Positions 24,768 through 35,533 are shown, counted from the first letter of the stretch. The stretch: DNA of 64,000 nucleotides from Cognatitamlana onchidii (GCF_004804355.1 NZ_SRWZ01000001.1:558001-622000); one strand, 5' to 3'. Notes: generated by a model from the sequence alone, not told the origin. Program-made: numbers and translations.

Positions 24768-26645
24768 TTACTTTACACTTAATATTAATGACTCTAGTGG
24801 ACTTAAGGTAATTGGTACAACTCCAATATTATTATGTACCTCGAGAGTAGCACTAAAATCGTCGTATAATTGATCGACAACTCTGTAGCTCTCGTTTTTT
24901 AAGCCCCAAGTTTTAACAATTTCGGAAGGAATTTTAAGCTGAAAACTTTGCTTGTTATTGGAATCAAAATTTGAAACAACAATAACCCTTTCTGAACCTT
25001 CCCACCTTACAAAAGCATATACCTTATCACTATAATCATTGGTTTCTGCTCTATTGAAAGCATGAATATCTGCATAGTTCCCTTTGAAAGCTGCATTCTT
25101 TAAGCTTAAGTTTAACAATCTCTTGTAAAAGTCTCTCAAGTCCTTTTCCTTATTAGATAATTGCCCCCCATCAAACTGCATATTGTTCATCCAGCGTTGA
25201 TGGGCAGGTACCCCGGCGTAATCGAAAATAGTAGTTCTGGTTGGATCTCCAAAACCTGCATCTTCAGACCCATCTTCCCCAACTTCTTGGCCAAAATAAA
25301 TCATGGTTGGAGCAGTCGTGGTGGTAGCCGAAACCACCATAGCGGGCTTTCCTTTATCAGCGTTACCTGCAAAATCAGGACTTGCTATTCTTTGTTCATC
25401 ATGATTCTCCAGAAAATGTAGCATATGGTGCTCAATATCTTTCAAATCTTCTAGTATGGCCGGTAGGTTATCTGTTTTTCCGTGCCCCTGCATTATGTGC
25501 TTTATGGTATCGTACAACTGAACTTTATCATATAGATAATCCATTTTGCCTTTTTTAATATAATCTCTATACAGGGATGGATTATACACTTCAGCCAATA
25601 AAAAAGCATCGGGATTCTTCATTTTAATGTGCGAATTCATATAGCTCCAGAACTCTACAGGAACCATTTCGGCCATATCATACCTAAAACCATCAACTCC
25701 CATTTCCAACCAATACAAGGCAATATCTTTAAACTTCACCCACGAATTAGGCACATTCTTATTTTTCCAAAACTCATAATGCGCTTTATAGTTTTCATTT
25801 TTAAAACGATCTGGCAATTCGTCAAAGTCTTTATTGCCTTCGGGTGAAATACCGTAATTAACCTTAACGGTTTCATACCAATCTCCCATATTAGGTTGCG
25901 ACGCTCTTGAACCATTTCCAGTCCACTTAGCGGGAGATTCATCAAAAAACCCATCAACTAATGGATGTTTTTCACCTCCAAGTGGCAAATAGTTATGCTC
26001 CCATTTTGGCAATTTAAACGAATCCTTAGGATTGTAATAAAAATTATTATTTACATGATAGGTTAATGACGTATCATCAGTTTCTCCAAAGTCTTTAACA
26101 CCATCAGGGCTTGAAATACTTTTATAATTCCTCGCTACATGATTGGGCACGATATCAATTATCACCTTTAAGCCTGCTTTATGTGATCGCTCAATCAACG
26201 CCTTAAATTCTGTCAATCTATTTTCAACGTTTTCAGCCAAATCTGGGTTAACATTATAATAGTCTTTTACCGCATATGGCGACCCAGCGCGGCCTTTTAC
26301 CACTTCAGGATCATCATTACCAATACCATACTCCGTATAGTCTGTGATCACATTATGATGCGGTACGCCTGTATACCAAATATGAGTAACGCCTAGTTCT
26401 TTTATTTCCTGCAGTGCTTTATCTGTAAAATCATTAAACTTACCAACTCCATTTTCCTCAATGGTCCCCCATGGCTTATTGGTTGTATTTGTATTTCCAA
26501 ACAACCTTGTAAACACTTGATATACCACGTATTTTTCTTTTTTCACTTTAGGCTGAACTGCAACTGCCTGCTTGCCTTTCTTTTCCTCTTCGCATGCGAA
26601 GGTGCAAAAAACCATTGTCATTATTATTACTTTTAGTGCATTCAT
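24768..26645 (-). CDS. GH13 alpha-amylase family lipoprotein
   Basis: The 625-residue lipoprotein (Cys18 in TMVFCTFACEEE) has the GH13 regions DIVPNHV, VDGFRYDMAEM (nucleophile about 318), LLAEVYNP (acid/base about 348) and LENHDEQR (Asp about 415), and a C-terminal beta domain. A long insertion between the second and third strands is typical for maltogenic or oligosaccharide-type GH13. It probably acts on imported malto-oligosaccharides in the periplasm. Its start overlaps the GH31 gene stop by 4 bases. Confidence 0.93.
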   Translation of the reverse strand: MNALKVIIMTMVFCTFACEEEKKGKQAVAVQPKVKKEKYVVYQVFTRLFGNTNTTNKPWGTIEENGVGKFNDFTDKALQEIKELGVTHIWYTGVPHHNVITDYTEYGIGNDDPEVVKGRAGSPYAVKDYYNVNPDLAENVENRLTEFKALIERSHKAGLKVIIDIVPNHVARNYKSISSPDGVKDFGETDDTSLTYHVNNNFYYNPKDSFKLPKWEHNYLPLGGEKHPLVDGFFDESPAKWTGNGSRASQPNMGDWYETVKVNYGISPEGNKDFDELPDRFKNENYKAHYEFWKNKNVPNSWVKFKDIALYWLEMGVDGFRYDMAEMVPVEFWSYMNSHIKMKNPDAFLLAEVYNPSLYRDYIKKGKMDYLYDKVQLYDTIKHIMQGHGKTDNLPAILEDLKDIEHHMLHFLENHDEQRIASPDFAGNADKGKPAMVVSATTTTAPTMIYFGQEVGEDGSEDAGFGDPTRTTIFDYAGVPAHQRWMNNMQFDGGQLSNKEKDLRDFYKRLLNLSLKNAAFKGNYADIHAFNRAETNDYSDKVYAFVRWEGSERVIVVSNFDSNNKQSFQLKIPSEIVKTWGLKNESYRVVDQLYDDFSATLEVHNNIGVVPITLSPLESLILSVK

Positions 26646-29035
26646 TTCTTAAGTTTTATACTAACATCTTGGTTTTCTATAGTGTTCCAAGATGTAACGA
26701 TTATGAGTAGATTTTGCTTCTCATCCCAGCTAAATATTTTCTTACGTCCGCTGATTTTAACCCATTTAGGTTTCTTATCTACATTATGGATAACCAGATT
26801 TATGGTTTTAAGACTGTGCTTAAAATAATTTCCTTTTTTTGATTTAAACGAAATATTTAGGTTTCTTTTATCTACATCAGATTCTAACTCAAGCAACTCG
26901 TATTCTCCTTTTTCAAAAGCATTCGGTGTTTCGCCATCATCATTATAAATGGTTCGATTACTTCGTTTAACCGAAGCATCATGATAGTAGTGCAGTTCCC
27001 AATTGTTATGATTATATTCATTAGTACTTTGCATCTTATGAGCCATAGGAATAAATGCTCCTGCCCTAACATATACTGGAATATGGTCCTCTTTTAAATG
27101 AATCATTTTGGTAACGCCTCCTTCTATGCGCTCGTTAGAATAAAAATCAAACCAGATATTATCTTTAGGAAAATAAACGTCCTGTTCAAGCTTTTTAGAT
27201 TTTAATACAGGACTAACAAGAAAATCATGCCCCCATAAATAGGTTTCCGAGTATGCCAACATTTTATCATTCTCTGGTTCTTCAAATAATAAAGGCCGCA
27301 TTAAGGGTTTAGCATATTGATTATTTTCAAACACTAAATTATAGTTATATGGTAACATTTTGTAACGCAACAGAATAGCCTGTTTTGCTAGTTTCTTGGC
27401 TTTCTGACTTCTAAACACTGGTTCACTTGGAACATTCTCTTGAGCATGTGGCCTGTAAATTGGTTGAAACACACCATATTGCAACCATCTTACATAGAGC
27501 TCATCATCAAGGTTATCCCCTGCAAAACCACCTAAATCTGAATGCATATATGCCAACCCTTGCATACCCATTTGTAAAGCGATTTCTGGTTGACTCTGCA
27601 GCCCTCCCCATGTTCTGTTAACATCGCCAGACCAAGGAATTAAACCAAAGCGTTGTGAACCCGAGTATCCTGCACGCATAAGAATAAAAGGTCTAACATC
27701 TGTAAAATCTCTTTGATACCCTTCATAAACTAATCGTGCCCAGTCATGTCCGTAAATATTATGAACCTCATCAGCGCTTCCTACGACATGCCTCAAAGCT
27801 TTTGGGTGTACTTCTGGTTCTCCTAGGTCTCCCCATATACCAGCAACTCCCTTATTAATGATGTCATTTTTGTAGATATCCCAAAACCATGCTTCTCCTT
27901 CTGGTTTATAAATATCGATAAGACCTGTATTTCCAAAATAAAAATCGTAAGTAAAAGGATTCCCCAAAGAGTCTTTAGCCAGTACGTCTTTAGAAACGGC
28001 ATCTTCCCATCGTTTTGATGTTGTTAGTACAAAGGGTTCTGTAATAACTACTGTCTTTATATCTTTACTTTTTAGACGGGTTATCATACCTTCAAAATCA
28101 GGAAAAGAGTCTTTAAAAACCTCCAAGTTCCCCATAGTACCTTCAACCGTTTTCCCAAACCAAAACAGATCTAAAATTACGGCATCAACAGGAATACTAT
28201 CTCGTTTAAAAGCCGTTATAGTTTCTTCCGTTTCCCGTTGTGAATGATATCCAAAACGACTGGAAAAATTACCTAAAATCCATCGTGCTGGCATAGGCTG
28301 TTTGCCTGTTAAACTGGTGTAATTATCTAGCATGTCATACCAAGAATCTCCGGCAATAATTTGATAGGTTTTACGTCCTGAAATAGTCTCATAAGTTAAC
28401 GTATTATCAGATTTACTATCTAAATCTAAAAATCCAATAGGCGCATTATCAAAATGGACCATATACTTATTTGATGACAAGACGATTGGGAGCGTGAAAT
28501 TCATAAGTTCACTTCTAGTCTCATAGCCATAATGCGCTTTATTATAAAGCTCCAGCCTATTGCCTCTTCGGTTCATCCCCAGAGCTCTAGCACCTCCTCC
28601 ATAAAGCATTTCGTCCTTTGAAAGATTAAATTGGATGGTTTCTAAACTATCATTCTTTACATAACCTGCTTTCTCTGAAATTAGAGGCTTGTTTTTATAA
28701 GTATAGGAAATTTGAAAAGGTTTAATCTCCACATGAACGCCAAGACCTTCAGACACATAATTATAAGTACCACTATCTTTAGTAGACACATAGTTAACGT
28801 TTCCCACTTTAAGAACTACGGCGTGAGACTTTTTCATAGAGTTTTCTCCTTTAGGAACAAAGGTTGTTTCAACAATTTTATCGTTATAAAATGTAACCTC
28901 ATACTTACCATCACTTACATAAATTTCCAGACCATTATTGGTTTCTAAAATACGTTCAAATACTCTATCTAAATTTTGTCCTTTTAGAGTTTGAATCGAT
29001 AATAAAACGAGTAGTATATTAAAAAGTAATCTCAT
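26642..29035 (-). CDS. GH31 alpha-glucosidase, exported
   Basis: The 797-residue protein has a signal peptide (MRLLFNILLVLLSIQTLKGQ) and GH31 layout: N-terminal beta domain, barrel with DLFWFGKTVEG, nucleophile region GIWGDLGEPE (Asp about 402), acid/base region SGDVNRTWGG (Asp about 473) and C-terminal beta domains. GH31 enzymes release glucose from non-reducing ends of alpha-glucans or cleave alpha-1,6 branches. It lies 6 bases after an esterase gene and overlaps a GH13 gene in the same operon. Confidence 0.93.
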   Translation of the reverse strand: MRLLFNILLVLLSIQTLKGQNLDRVFERILETNNGLEIYVSDGKYEVTFYNDKIVETTFVPKGENSMKKSHAVVLKVGNVNYVSTKDSGTYNYVSEGLGVHVEIKPFQISYTYKNKPLISEKAGYVKNDSLETIQFNLSKDEMLYGGGARALGMNRRGNRLELYNKAHYGYETRSELMNFTLPIVLSSNKYMVHFDNAPIGFLDLDSKSDNTLTYETISGRKTYQIIAGDSWYDMLDNYTSLTGKQPMPARWILGNFSSRFGYHSQRETEETITAFKRDSIPVDAVILDLFWFGKTVEGTMGNLEVFKDSFPDFEGMITRLKSKDIKTVVITEPFVLTTSKRWEDAVSKDVLAKDSLGNPFTYDFYFGNTGLIDIYKPEGEAWFWDIYKNDIINKGVAGIWGDLGEPEVHPKALRHVVGSADEVHNIYGHDWARLVYEGYQRDFTDVRPFILMRAGYSGSQRFGLIPWSGDVNRTWGGLQSQPEIALQMGMQGLAYMHSDLGGFAGDNLDDELYVRWLQYGVFQPIYRPHAQENVPSEPVFRSQKAKKLAKQAILLRYKMLPYNYNLVFENNQYAKPLMRPLLFEEPENDKMLAYSETYLWGHDFLVSPVLKSKKLEQDVYFPKDNIWFDFYSNERIEGGVTKMIHLKEDHIPVYVRAGAFIPMAHKMQSTNEYNHNNWELHYYHDASVKRSNRTIYNDDGETPNAFEKGEYELLELESDVDKRNLNISFKSKKGNYFKHSLKTINLVIHNVDKKPKWVKISGRKKIFSWDEKQNLLIIVTSWNTIENQDVSIKLKK

Positions 29036-29041
29036 ATCTCT

Positions 29042-30013
29042 TTATTTATTTCCTAGAAGAAAAGTTAATGGAACATCCAACCTTTTGTTCCAAGAGTTTT
29101 CCGAATGATCTGTCTCATCAAACAATACATTCCTGAAAGTTTTTTGCGTATACCCTTTACTAATGAAAAGACTATCTACCTTAGAAGCATATTTAGGATA
29201 ATGTGCATCTAAAGTTTTCGTTCCGTAATCAAAATAAATACTATTTGATCCCGCCTTCGGAAACCTATCTCCCATATACTTAAAAATAGCGTCAGACCAT
29301 TGCTTTTCGTCCTTAACAGGCGTTGTGCCAGGCCAATGTGTGGATAAACAAGCGGCACCAGCAAATACTTTAGGATATTCTGAGATGGCATACATACTCA
29401 TTAGCCCACCCATACTGGAACCCATAATATAAGTGTGTTCTTTATTAGGATATACCGAAAATTCGGCATCAATAATTGGTTTCAGTTCTTCCACTACAAA
29501 CTTCAAATAGTTATCTCCATTTAGTTTATACGAACCTTCAGAAGCCATTTTTAAACTAATACTATCACGAGTTGATGTATCCAAAAAATCAAACGCTTTT
29601 TGAGGGAACAGATCGAACCATCTTAATTCACGTATGTTATGAATGGCCACAACTATAAAGTCTTTTGTCATCTTTGAGTTCATTAATTTACTAGCCCATT
29701 CGTCTACCTTCCATTCTTGTTTGTTCCAAGTTAATGTTGAGTCGAACAACATTTGCCCGTCATGCATGTATAACACACTATACTTTTTTTGCTTTCTATA
29801 ACCTTGAGGTAACCAAACATCAACAGGTCTGGTTTCTATGAAGTTGGAGTTATACTTATCCATTCTCATAAGGGCTCCGTGACTCAATATAATCTTGTTG
29901 TGGATTTTAAAGTGTTTACTGGATTTATCTGCTTGTTCATGTTTATACTTACATGAGATTAAAAGCACAACAACAAGTAACACAAGAGATCCATATTTAT
30001 AAAAACGTACCAT
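29042..30013 (-). CDS. Putative esterase (alpha/beta hydrolase) lipoprotein
   Basis: The 323-residue lipoprotein (Cys21) belongs to the esterase D/Fes-like family: VLYMHDGQMLFD, nucleophile Ser in MGSSMGGLMSMY (about 199), Asp in KTLDAHY and His in ETDHSENSW. Such proteins remove acyl or feruloyl groups or act on enterobactin-like esters. In a starch operon it may deacylate modified alpha-glucan, but this is inference. It is 3 bases from its larger homolog. Confidence 0.85.
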   Translation of the reverse strand: MVRFYKYGSLVLLVVVLLISCKYKHEQADKSSKHFKIHNKIILSHGALMRMDKYNSNFIETRPVDVWLPQGYRKQKKYSVLYMHDGQMLFDSTLTWNKQEWKVDEWASKLMNSKMTKDFIVVAIHNIRELRWFDLFPQKAFDFLDTSTRDSISLKMASEGSYKLNGDNYLKFVVEELKPIIDAEFSVYPNKEHTYIMGSSMGGLMSMYAISEYPKVFAGAACLSTHWPGTTPVKDEKQWSDAIFKYMGDRFPKAGSNSIYFDYGTKTLDAHYPKYASKVDSLFISKGYTQKTFRNVLFDETDHSENSWNKRLDVPLTFLLGNK

Positions 30014-30016
30014 ATC

Positions 30017-31198
30017 TTATTTAATTTGAAATAACCAAGTTATAGCCTCTTGAAATTCATCTCTCCAAAATATTTCCGAATGGGTTCCATTAGGATTTAC
30101 CTTTAAGTAAATGTTCTTTTCGGGAAAGCCCTCAGATTTAATCAATTTTACCATCTTATTTATATTGAACACCATGCTATCACTTTCTTTTTCACCAGCT
30201 AAGTAATAAAGTCTCGAATGAGTTCCATGAGCCCGTTCTTTGGTAAACGTATAACATTCATTGGTATACCAAAATGATGGTGAAAATACACCGACTAACC
30301 CAAAAACTTCAGGTTCCTTAAATGCGGTAAAATGGGCAAACAAGCCGCCCAGAGAGGAGCCCAATATAGCCGTATTTAAAGGCCCTGTTTTAGTTCTGTA
30401 ATGCTTATCTATTGCAGGTTTTAAATGTTGTGTAATAAAATTTAAAAATGCATCTCCTTCTCCCAAACCATACTTCTTTGAATTCCATGCCGAGTATTCA
30501 TTTACGCGTTTATCGGCACCATGATCGATAGCTACAACAATAAGCTCAAAACCTTTTTCTTTATAAAGGTTATTAAGTGTTTCATCGACCTCCCATTCTC
30601 CGCTGTAGGATGTTGATGCATCAAACACATTCTGACCATCAAGCATATATAGTACAGGAAAACTATTATTTGTGACCTCATAGCTTGGTGGTAAATACAC
30701 ACTAATTTTTCGAGTCCTTTTTAATTGAGGTATATAAAATGTACTACTAAAAACTTCTACATTCTTAGATGCCGTAGATGACTTATCGGTTATCATGGAA
30801 TCATGCCACTTAACTATTTCAACGTCAACCGTATCATTCAATTTATTGAATATATAACTTCTATTTTCAATAGGGTTACCATTTTGTGCGCACTCCACTT
30901 TATCCCAACTACCAAGCGTAAATTTAAAACTAATTTGCTCTTTGTATTTGGGTAACGTCATGACATATTGCTTATCAAGTTTACTCAATTTAAATCGAGG
31001 TCTTCCACCAGACCACCCCTCAAAATTCCCCGACAAATAAATATCGTCTTTAAATTGATGATTATCAGGAAGCCTAGTGATCATAAAAGTAACTGTTTCG
31101 TTTCCTAAAACTGGATTATCAATATCTTCCTTTACTCGTTTACAAGATGTGAAGAGTATGACACTAAGGACTATTAAAACACATGACCTTACAACCAT
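30017..31198 (-). CDS. Esterase lipoprotein with N-terminal starch-binding-like domain
   Basis: The 393-residue lipoprotein (Cys19) has an N-terminal Ig-like domain (about 35-135) with DDIYLSGNFEGWSGG and FKFTLGSWDKVE, the pattern of CBM20/CBM48 glucan-binding modules. The esterase domain (about 150-390) has VLYMLDGQNVFD, the nucleophile Ser in ILGSSLGGLFAH (about 279) and His in NPNGTHSEIFW. The domain pairing links an esterase to alpha-glucan binding. It lies 3 bases from both neighbours. The catalytic substrate is unknown. Confidence 0.85.
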   Translation of the reverse strand: MVVRSCVLIVLSVILFTSCKRVKEDIDNPVLGNETVTFMITRLPDNHQFKDDIYLSGNFEGWSGGRPRFKLSKLDKQYVMTLPKYKEQISFKFTLGSWDKVECAQNGNPIENRSYIFNKLNDTVDVEIVKWHDSMITDKSSTASKNVEVFSSTFYIPQLKRTRKISVYLPPSYEVTNNSFPVLYMLDGQNVFDASTSYSGEWEVDETLNNLYKEKGFELIVVAIDHGADKRVNEYSAWNSKKYGLGEGDAFLNFITQHLKPAIDKHYRTKTGPLNTAILGSSLGGLFAHFTAFKEPEVFGLVGVFSPSFWYTNECYTFTKERAHGTHSRLYYLAGEKESDSMVFNINKMVKLIKSEGFPEKNIYLKVNPNGTHSEIFWRDEFQEAITWLFQIK

Positions 31199-31201
31199 CT
31201 T

Positions 31202-33163
31202 TTAGTCTGCTTTTGTAGAATATAGATATACCCCTTTACCATTTAGTTTTAAGGTATTACCCCAAATAAAAGACTCACCGGAAATAACATTTATTACGCG
31301 CTTTGCATTCAGCCCAATTTCATCAAACCTCGTAAGATCAATTCTAATAGGAGCTTCGTTTTTATTTAAAATATGGATTAATGTCTCCTTATCCGTTTTT
31401 CTAAACAATACATAAACACCATTTTCAGGTCCGAAATGAATCGTTTCGCCTTCGTGTATAGCGTTACTGGTTTTCCTATAGTTCAACAAACGTTTAATAA
31501 ACTCTTTCATATCTTTTTGTTCATCAGAAAGACCTTCTCCAGTAAAAGCATTGACCATATCACCATCCCAGCCTCCTGGAAAATCCGATCTTACCAAACC
31601 ATGATCTCCAGGCTTATCAAAATCGTTCATTAAAATTTCTGTACCATAATAAAATTGAAGAATCCTTGGAATTACTGCCATATAACTTAGAGCCATTTTT
31701 GTATTGACTAAATCACCATTTAACTGCGTAAATATTCTGCTCATATCGTGGTTGTCAGGAAAAACCATAAGGTCTTTTGGAGATGCATAATGAAAATCAT
31801 TAGCTAAGCCTTCGTACAATTTTACCAAACCAGTATCCCACTGTTCTTCTTCATTTAACCCTTCAACAATAAAACGTTGCATAGCAAAATCCATTGGAGA
31901 TCTTAAATTGGAATCGTACCCATCCCTATTATTTGCACCATCCTGCCAATATCCAATAAGTAAAGGGTTATAACTCCACTCTTCACCAACAATAGAAAAA
32001 TTGGGGTATTCTGTCATAATAGCGCCGGCCCAATCACTCATAAACTGTTTATCTGGATAAGGATATGTATCCTGACGAATACCTCCTAAGCCTGCCCCCT
32101 CAATCCACCAAATGCTATTTTGAATAAGATAGGTCGCCATAAAGGAATTTTTTTGATTTAAATCGGGCATAGTTGAAACGAACCAGCCATCTGCCATCTC
32201 TTTCTTGTCTATTTTAGCCGCATACACATCTTGATTGTCTGTTCTTCTGTGATTTGACGTTATTAAATTCCCATTATTTTCATAGTTCTCTTGATAATTG
32301 AGCCAATCCTTAAAAGGTAAATCTTGCATCCACCAGTGCTCGCTGCCGCAATGATTAACTACCTGATCCATGACTAACTTCATTTGGTTAGACCTAAGCT
32401 TATCCGATAGCTTGAGATAATCCTCTAAATTACCATACCGTGGATCAATTTGGTAATAATCCGTAATGGCATAACCATGGTAAGAAGATTTTGGCATATC
32501 ATTGGTTAACAAGGGGCATGACCAAATTGCCGTAAATCCGAGATCTTTAATATAGTCGACATGATTGATAATCCCTTGAATATCTCCGCCATGCCTTGCA
32601 TAATTATCCGCTCGATTAATTGCCTGTTCCTTTAAGGCTGGCTGAATATCATTCTTAGGGTTAGCATTTACAAACCTATCTGGTGTAATTAAATAAATGG
32701 CATCACTGCTATCAAAACCCAAATAGGAGTCTCCGTCCCTAACTCGCTCCTTTAACTCATAAGTTTGCATTAATTCTTTACCAGAATCAAATTCAAAGAT
32801 GATGTTAAATTTACCTGGTGGTGTTTCTTTAGAAATGTCTAAATCTATAAACAGATAATTTGGACTATCGGCTTTATGAACCTTTAAAATGGTAACACCC
32901 TTGTAATTAATTTTTGGGGTTGCCTTAGTTATACCTGAATGTTTAACTAATAACTGCAACTGCGTATTTTTAAAACCGACCCACCAGTTTGGAGGTTCTA
33001 GGCGATCAATATCTTGCCTAACTTCTTTTACTGCTTTTGCAACGTTCAATTCATTATTCAGCCCCTCCTTCTCATTACCATTATTACATGATATTGTGAG
33101 CACTATTAGAGATATTAACGGTAAAAAAAATAGCTTATTTTTAATTTTAGCAAATCCCATCAT
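31202..33163 (-). CDS. GH13 neopullulanase/cyclomaltodextrinase-like lipoprotein (SusA/SusG-like)
   Basis: The frame reaches a TTG at 33169, but the ATG at 33163 gives a clean lipoprotein signal (Cys26). An N-terminal Ig-like domain (about 50-130, PPNWWVGFKNTQLQLLV) as in neopullulanases precedes the barrel: DQVVNHCG, GGIRQDTYPY (nucleophile about 363), IVGEEWS (acid/base about 391) and FPDNHDMSR (Asp about 469). It likely degrades malto-oligosaccharides or pullulan/cyclodextrins in the periplasm. It lies 3 bases before the starch-binding esterase gene. Confidence 0.93.
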   Translation of the reverse strand: MMGFAKIKNKLFFLPLISLIVLTISCNNGNEKEGLNNELNVAKAVKEVRQDIDRLEPPNWWVGFKNTQLQLLVKHSGITKATPKINYKGVTILKVHKADSPNYLFIDLDISKETPPGKFNIIFEFDSGKELMQTYELKERVRDGDSYLGFDSSDAIYLITPDRFVNANPKNDIQPALKEQAINRADNYARHGGDIQGIINHVDYIKDLGFTAIWSCPLLTNDMPKSSYHGYAITDYYQIDPRYGNLEDYLKLSDKLRSNQMKLVMDQVVNHCGSEHWWMQDLPFKDWLNYQENYENNGNLITSNHRRTDNQDVYAAKIDKKEMADGWFVSTMPDLNQKNSFMATYLIQNSIWWIEGAGLGGIRQDTYPYPDKQFMSDWAGAIMTEYPNFSIVGEEWSYNPLLIGYWQDGANNRDGYDSNLRSPMDFAMQRFIVEGLNEEEQWDTGLVKLYEGLANDFHYASPKDLMVFPDNHDMSRIFTQLNGDLVNTKMALSYMAVIPRILQFYYGTEILMNDFDKPGDHGLVRSDFPGGWDGDMVNAFTGEGLSDEQKDMKEFIKRLLNYRKTSNAIHEGETIHFGPENGVYVLFRKTDKETLIHILNKNEAPIRIDLTRFDEIGLNAKRVINVISGESFIWGNTLKLNGKGVYLYSTKAD

Positions 33164-33178
33164 AACCAAATTATTACA

Positions 33179-35485
33179 TTAAACGGTCATAAGATTGTTA
33201 GGCTTAATTGACATTAACTTATTATTGACAAACAATTCTAAAGACTCATCGCTTTCTAACTCAAAATGAGTTTTATTTTGACAAACATTAACTTTTAAAA
33301 CTTTACCTCTAAAATTAACTTTAAAGGAATATGCTTGCCATTGTTCTGGAATTTTAGGAGTAAATGACAGCTTATCATTTACAATTCTCATGCCTCCAAA
33401 ACCTTCAACTATACTCATCCAAGTACCTGCCATTGAGGTGATATGCAAACCTTCATGAACTTCATGATTGTAATCGTCTAAATCAAGTCTTGATGTTCTT
33501 AGGTAAAACGTATAAGCTTGATCCATTCTTCCTAATTTAGCAGCTTGAATACTATGGACGCAAGGAGACAACGAACTTTCATGAACTGTAAAGGGTTCAT
33601 AAAAATCGAAATGACGTGCTAGTTCTTCATCATTAAATTGATCTTCAAAAAAGTAGAACCCTTGCAATACATCGGCTTGCTTAATGTAAGGTGAACGTAA
33701 AATTCTGTCCCATGACCATTTTTGATTGATAGGGCGCTCGCTTTTATCAAGATCCGAAACTGTGATTAACTCTTTGTCTAAAAATCCATCCTGCTGAAGG
33801 TATACCTGAAACTTTTCTGAATATGGGAAAAACATATTATCTGCTACCTGTTTCCATTTTTTCAATTCTGATTCAGATAGCTTCACCTTGTTTACAATTC
33901 TAGCAAAATCGGCTTCATATTCTTTTTCAACCTTACCAAGACATTCCAGTGCATAATTAATAGACCACCTTGCTAAATAATTTGTATACCAGTTATTATT
34001 AACATTATTTTCATATTCATTAGGTCCAGTCACACCTAAAATAACATACTTATTTTTGTCGGCAGAAAAATTAGCACGTTGCTGCCAGAACCGGGCAATA
34101 CCTATAAGTACTTCAAGTCCTTTTTCTGGTACAAAACTGAAATCGCCTGTATGTCTGTAGTAATTATAAATGGCAAAAGCAATAGCCCCATTTCTATGAA
34201 TTTCTTCAAAGGTTATCTCCCATTCGTTATGGCACTCTTCTCCATTCATAGTTACCATCGGGTAAAGTGCTGCCCCATCAGTAAATCCTAATTTCTCAGC
34301 ATTTTCAATAGCTCTGTCTAAATGGTTATATCTATATTCTAATAGAGCCCTTGCAACCTTTTGGTCTTTTGTTGCCATATAAAAAGGAATACAATACGCT
34401 TCGGTGTCCCAATAGGTACTACCTCCATATTTTTCACCAGTGAAACCTTTGGGCCCAATATTCAACCTAGAATCTTTGCCAGTATAAGTTTGATTTAATT
34501 GAAAAATATTAAACCTAATACCTTGCTGCGCTTTAACATCGCCTTCAATAGTAATATCAGCCATTTCCCAAATTCTGCCCCAAGCATCTTTTTGCTCTTC
34601 CAGTAATTCATCAAACCCTTTATCTTTCGCAACTTCAAGAATTTGTTTAGAAACAGAAATAAGTTCAGACTTATCATGATTACTATCAACTACGTAACCG
34701 CCAAATTTCTGAATAGCAAACACTTGATTCTGCTTTATATGGGCGGTATAATTATATACTATCTTATTGTTGGCCGCTTGAACTTCTGGACTTATTTCAA
34801 AAGGTTTTGCATTAATAGTAAACAGTGACTCCATAAAGGTACAAACATGAAAATCTGTTTTCATGGTTTTAGCCTCAATAAAGGCTTGACTCTCATTTTG
34901 AATGATGCTAGTGGTATCCCAAAATTTATCATCCCAATTAGTATCTTCATTGGTTATACCAGAATCTAAGTACGGTTCGAAAACAATTTCTGCATCACCG
35001 TTTATTGGCAATATTTTATATTGAATAGCCCCAAGTTCATCGGTTTTTAAACTTAAAAATCGTTTCGAACTCACACTAACTTCCAAACCATTTTGTAAAA
35101 CTGCAGTAAAACTCCTAGAGAGCCAACCTTCTTGCATATTTAACTCTCTTCTAAAATTGCTAACGGATTGGCAACGAAAAAGATCTAAGGGTTCTCCATT
35201 AATTATAACATTAATCCCTATCCAATTAGGCGCATTCAATACTTTAGCAAAATACTCTGGATACCCATTTTTCCACCATCCAACTCGTGTTTTATCTGGA
35301 TAGTAAACCCCTGCAATATAGCTCCCTTGAAAGGTTGGGCCCGAGTATTGTTCTTCAAAATTAGCTCGTTGCCCCATGGCTCCGTTCCCAATGCTAAATA
35401 AACTTTCTGAAGATTTCACGCGTTCTGCATCAAATCCTTCTTCTATGATTGACCAATTATCTGGTTTTATATAATCTTGATTCAT
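33179..35485 (-). CDS. GH65 maltose phosphorylase
   Basis: The 768-residue cytoplasmic protein has the GH65 signature: SLFSIGNGAMGQRANFEE near the N-terminus, FRCQSVSNF, YGGSTYWDTEAY and the general acid in TGPNEYENNVNNNW (Glu about 490). Maltose phosphorylase converts maltose and phosphate to glucose and beta-glucose-1-phosphate. Neighbouring beta-phosphoglucomutase strongly supports a beta-glucose-1-phosphate product. Kojibiose or trehalose specificity cannot be excluded, but context is maltodextrin. Confidence 0.92.
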   Translation of the reverse strand: MNQDYIKPDNWSIIEEGFDAERVKSSESLFSIGNGAMGQRANFEEQYSGPTFQGSYIAGVYYPDKTRVGWWKNGYPEYFAKVLNAPNWIGINVIINGEPLDLFRCQSVSNFRRELNMQEGWLSRSFTAVLQNGLEVSVSSKRFLSLKTDELGAIQYKILPINGDAEIVFEPYLDSGITNEDTNWDDKFWDTTSIIQNESQAFIEAKTMKTDFHVCTFMESLFTINAKPFEISPEVQAANNKIVYNYTAHIKQNQVFAIQKFGGYVVDSNHDKSELISVSKQILEVAKDKGFDELLEEQKDAWGRIWEMADITIEGDVKAQQGIRFNIFQLNQTYTGKDSRLNIGPKGFTGEKYGGSTYWDTEAYCIPFYMATKDQKVARALLEYRYNHLDRAIENAEKLGFTDGAALYPMVTMNGEECHNEWEITFEEIHRNGAIAFAIYNYYRHTGDFSFVPEKGLEVLIGIARFWQQRANFSADKNKYVILGVTGPNEYENNVNNNWYTNYLARWSINYALECLGKVEKEYEADFARIVNKVKLSESELKKWKQVADNMFFPYSEKFQVYLQQDGFLDKELITVSDLDKSERPINQKWSWDRILRSPYIKQADVLQGFYFFEDQFNDEELARHFDFYEPFTVHESSLSPCVHSIQAAKLGRMDQAYTFYLRTSRLDLDDYNHEVHEGLHITSMAGTWMSIVEGFGGMRIVNDKLSFTPKIPEQWQAYSFKVNFRGKVLKVNVCQNKTHFELESDESLELFVNNKLMSIKPNNLMTV

Positions 35486-35533
35486 CGATTCTAAAAATTA
35501 ATATTCAAATAAGCTTTTTTTGCTTTTTGATTT

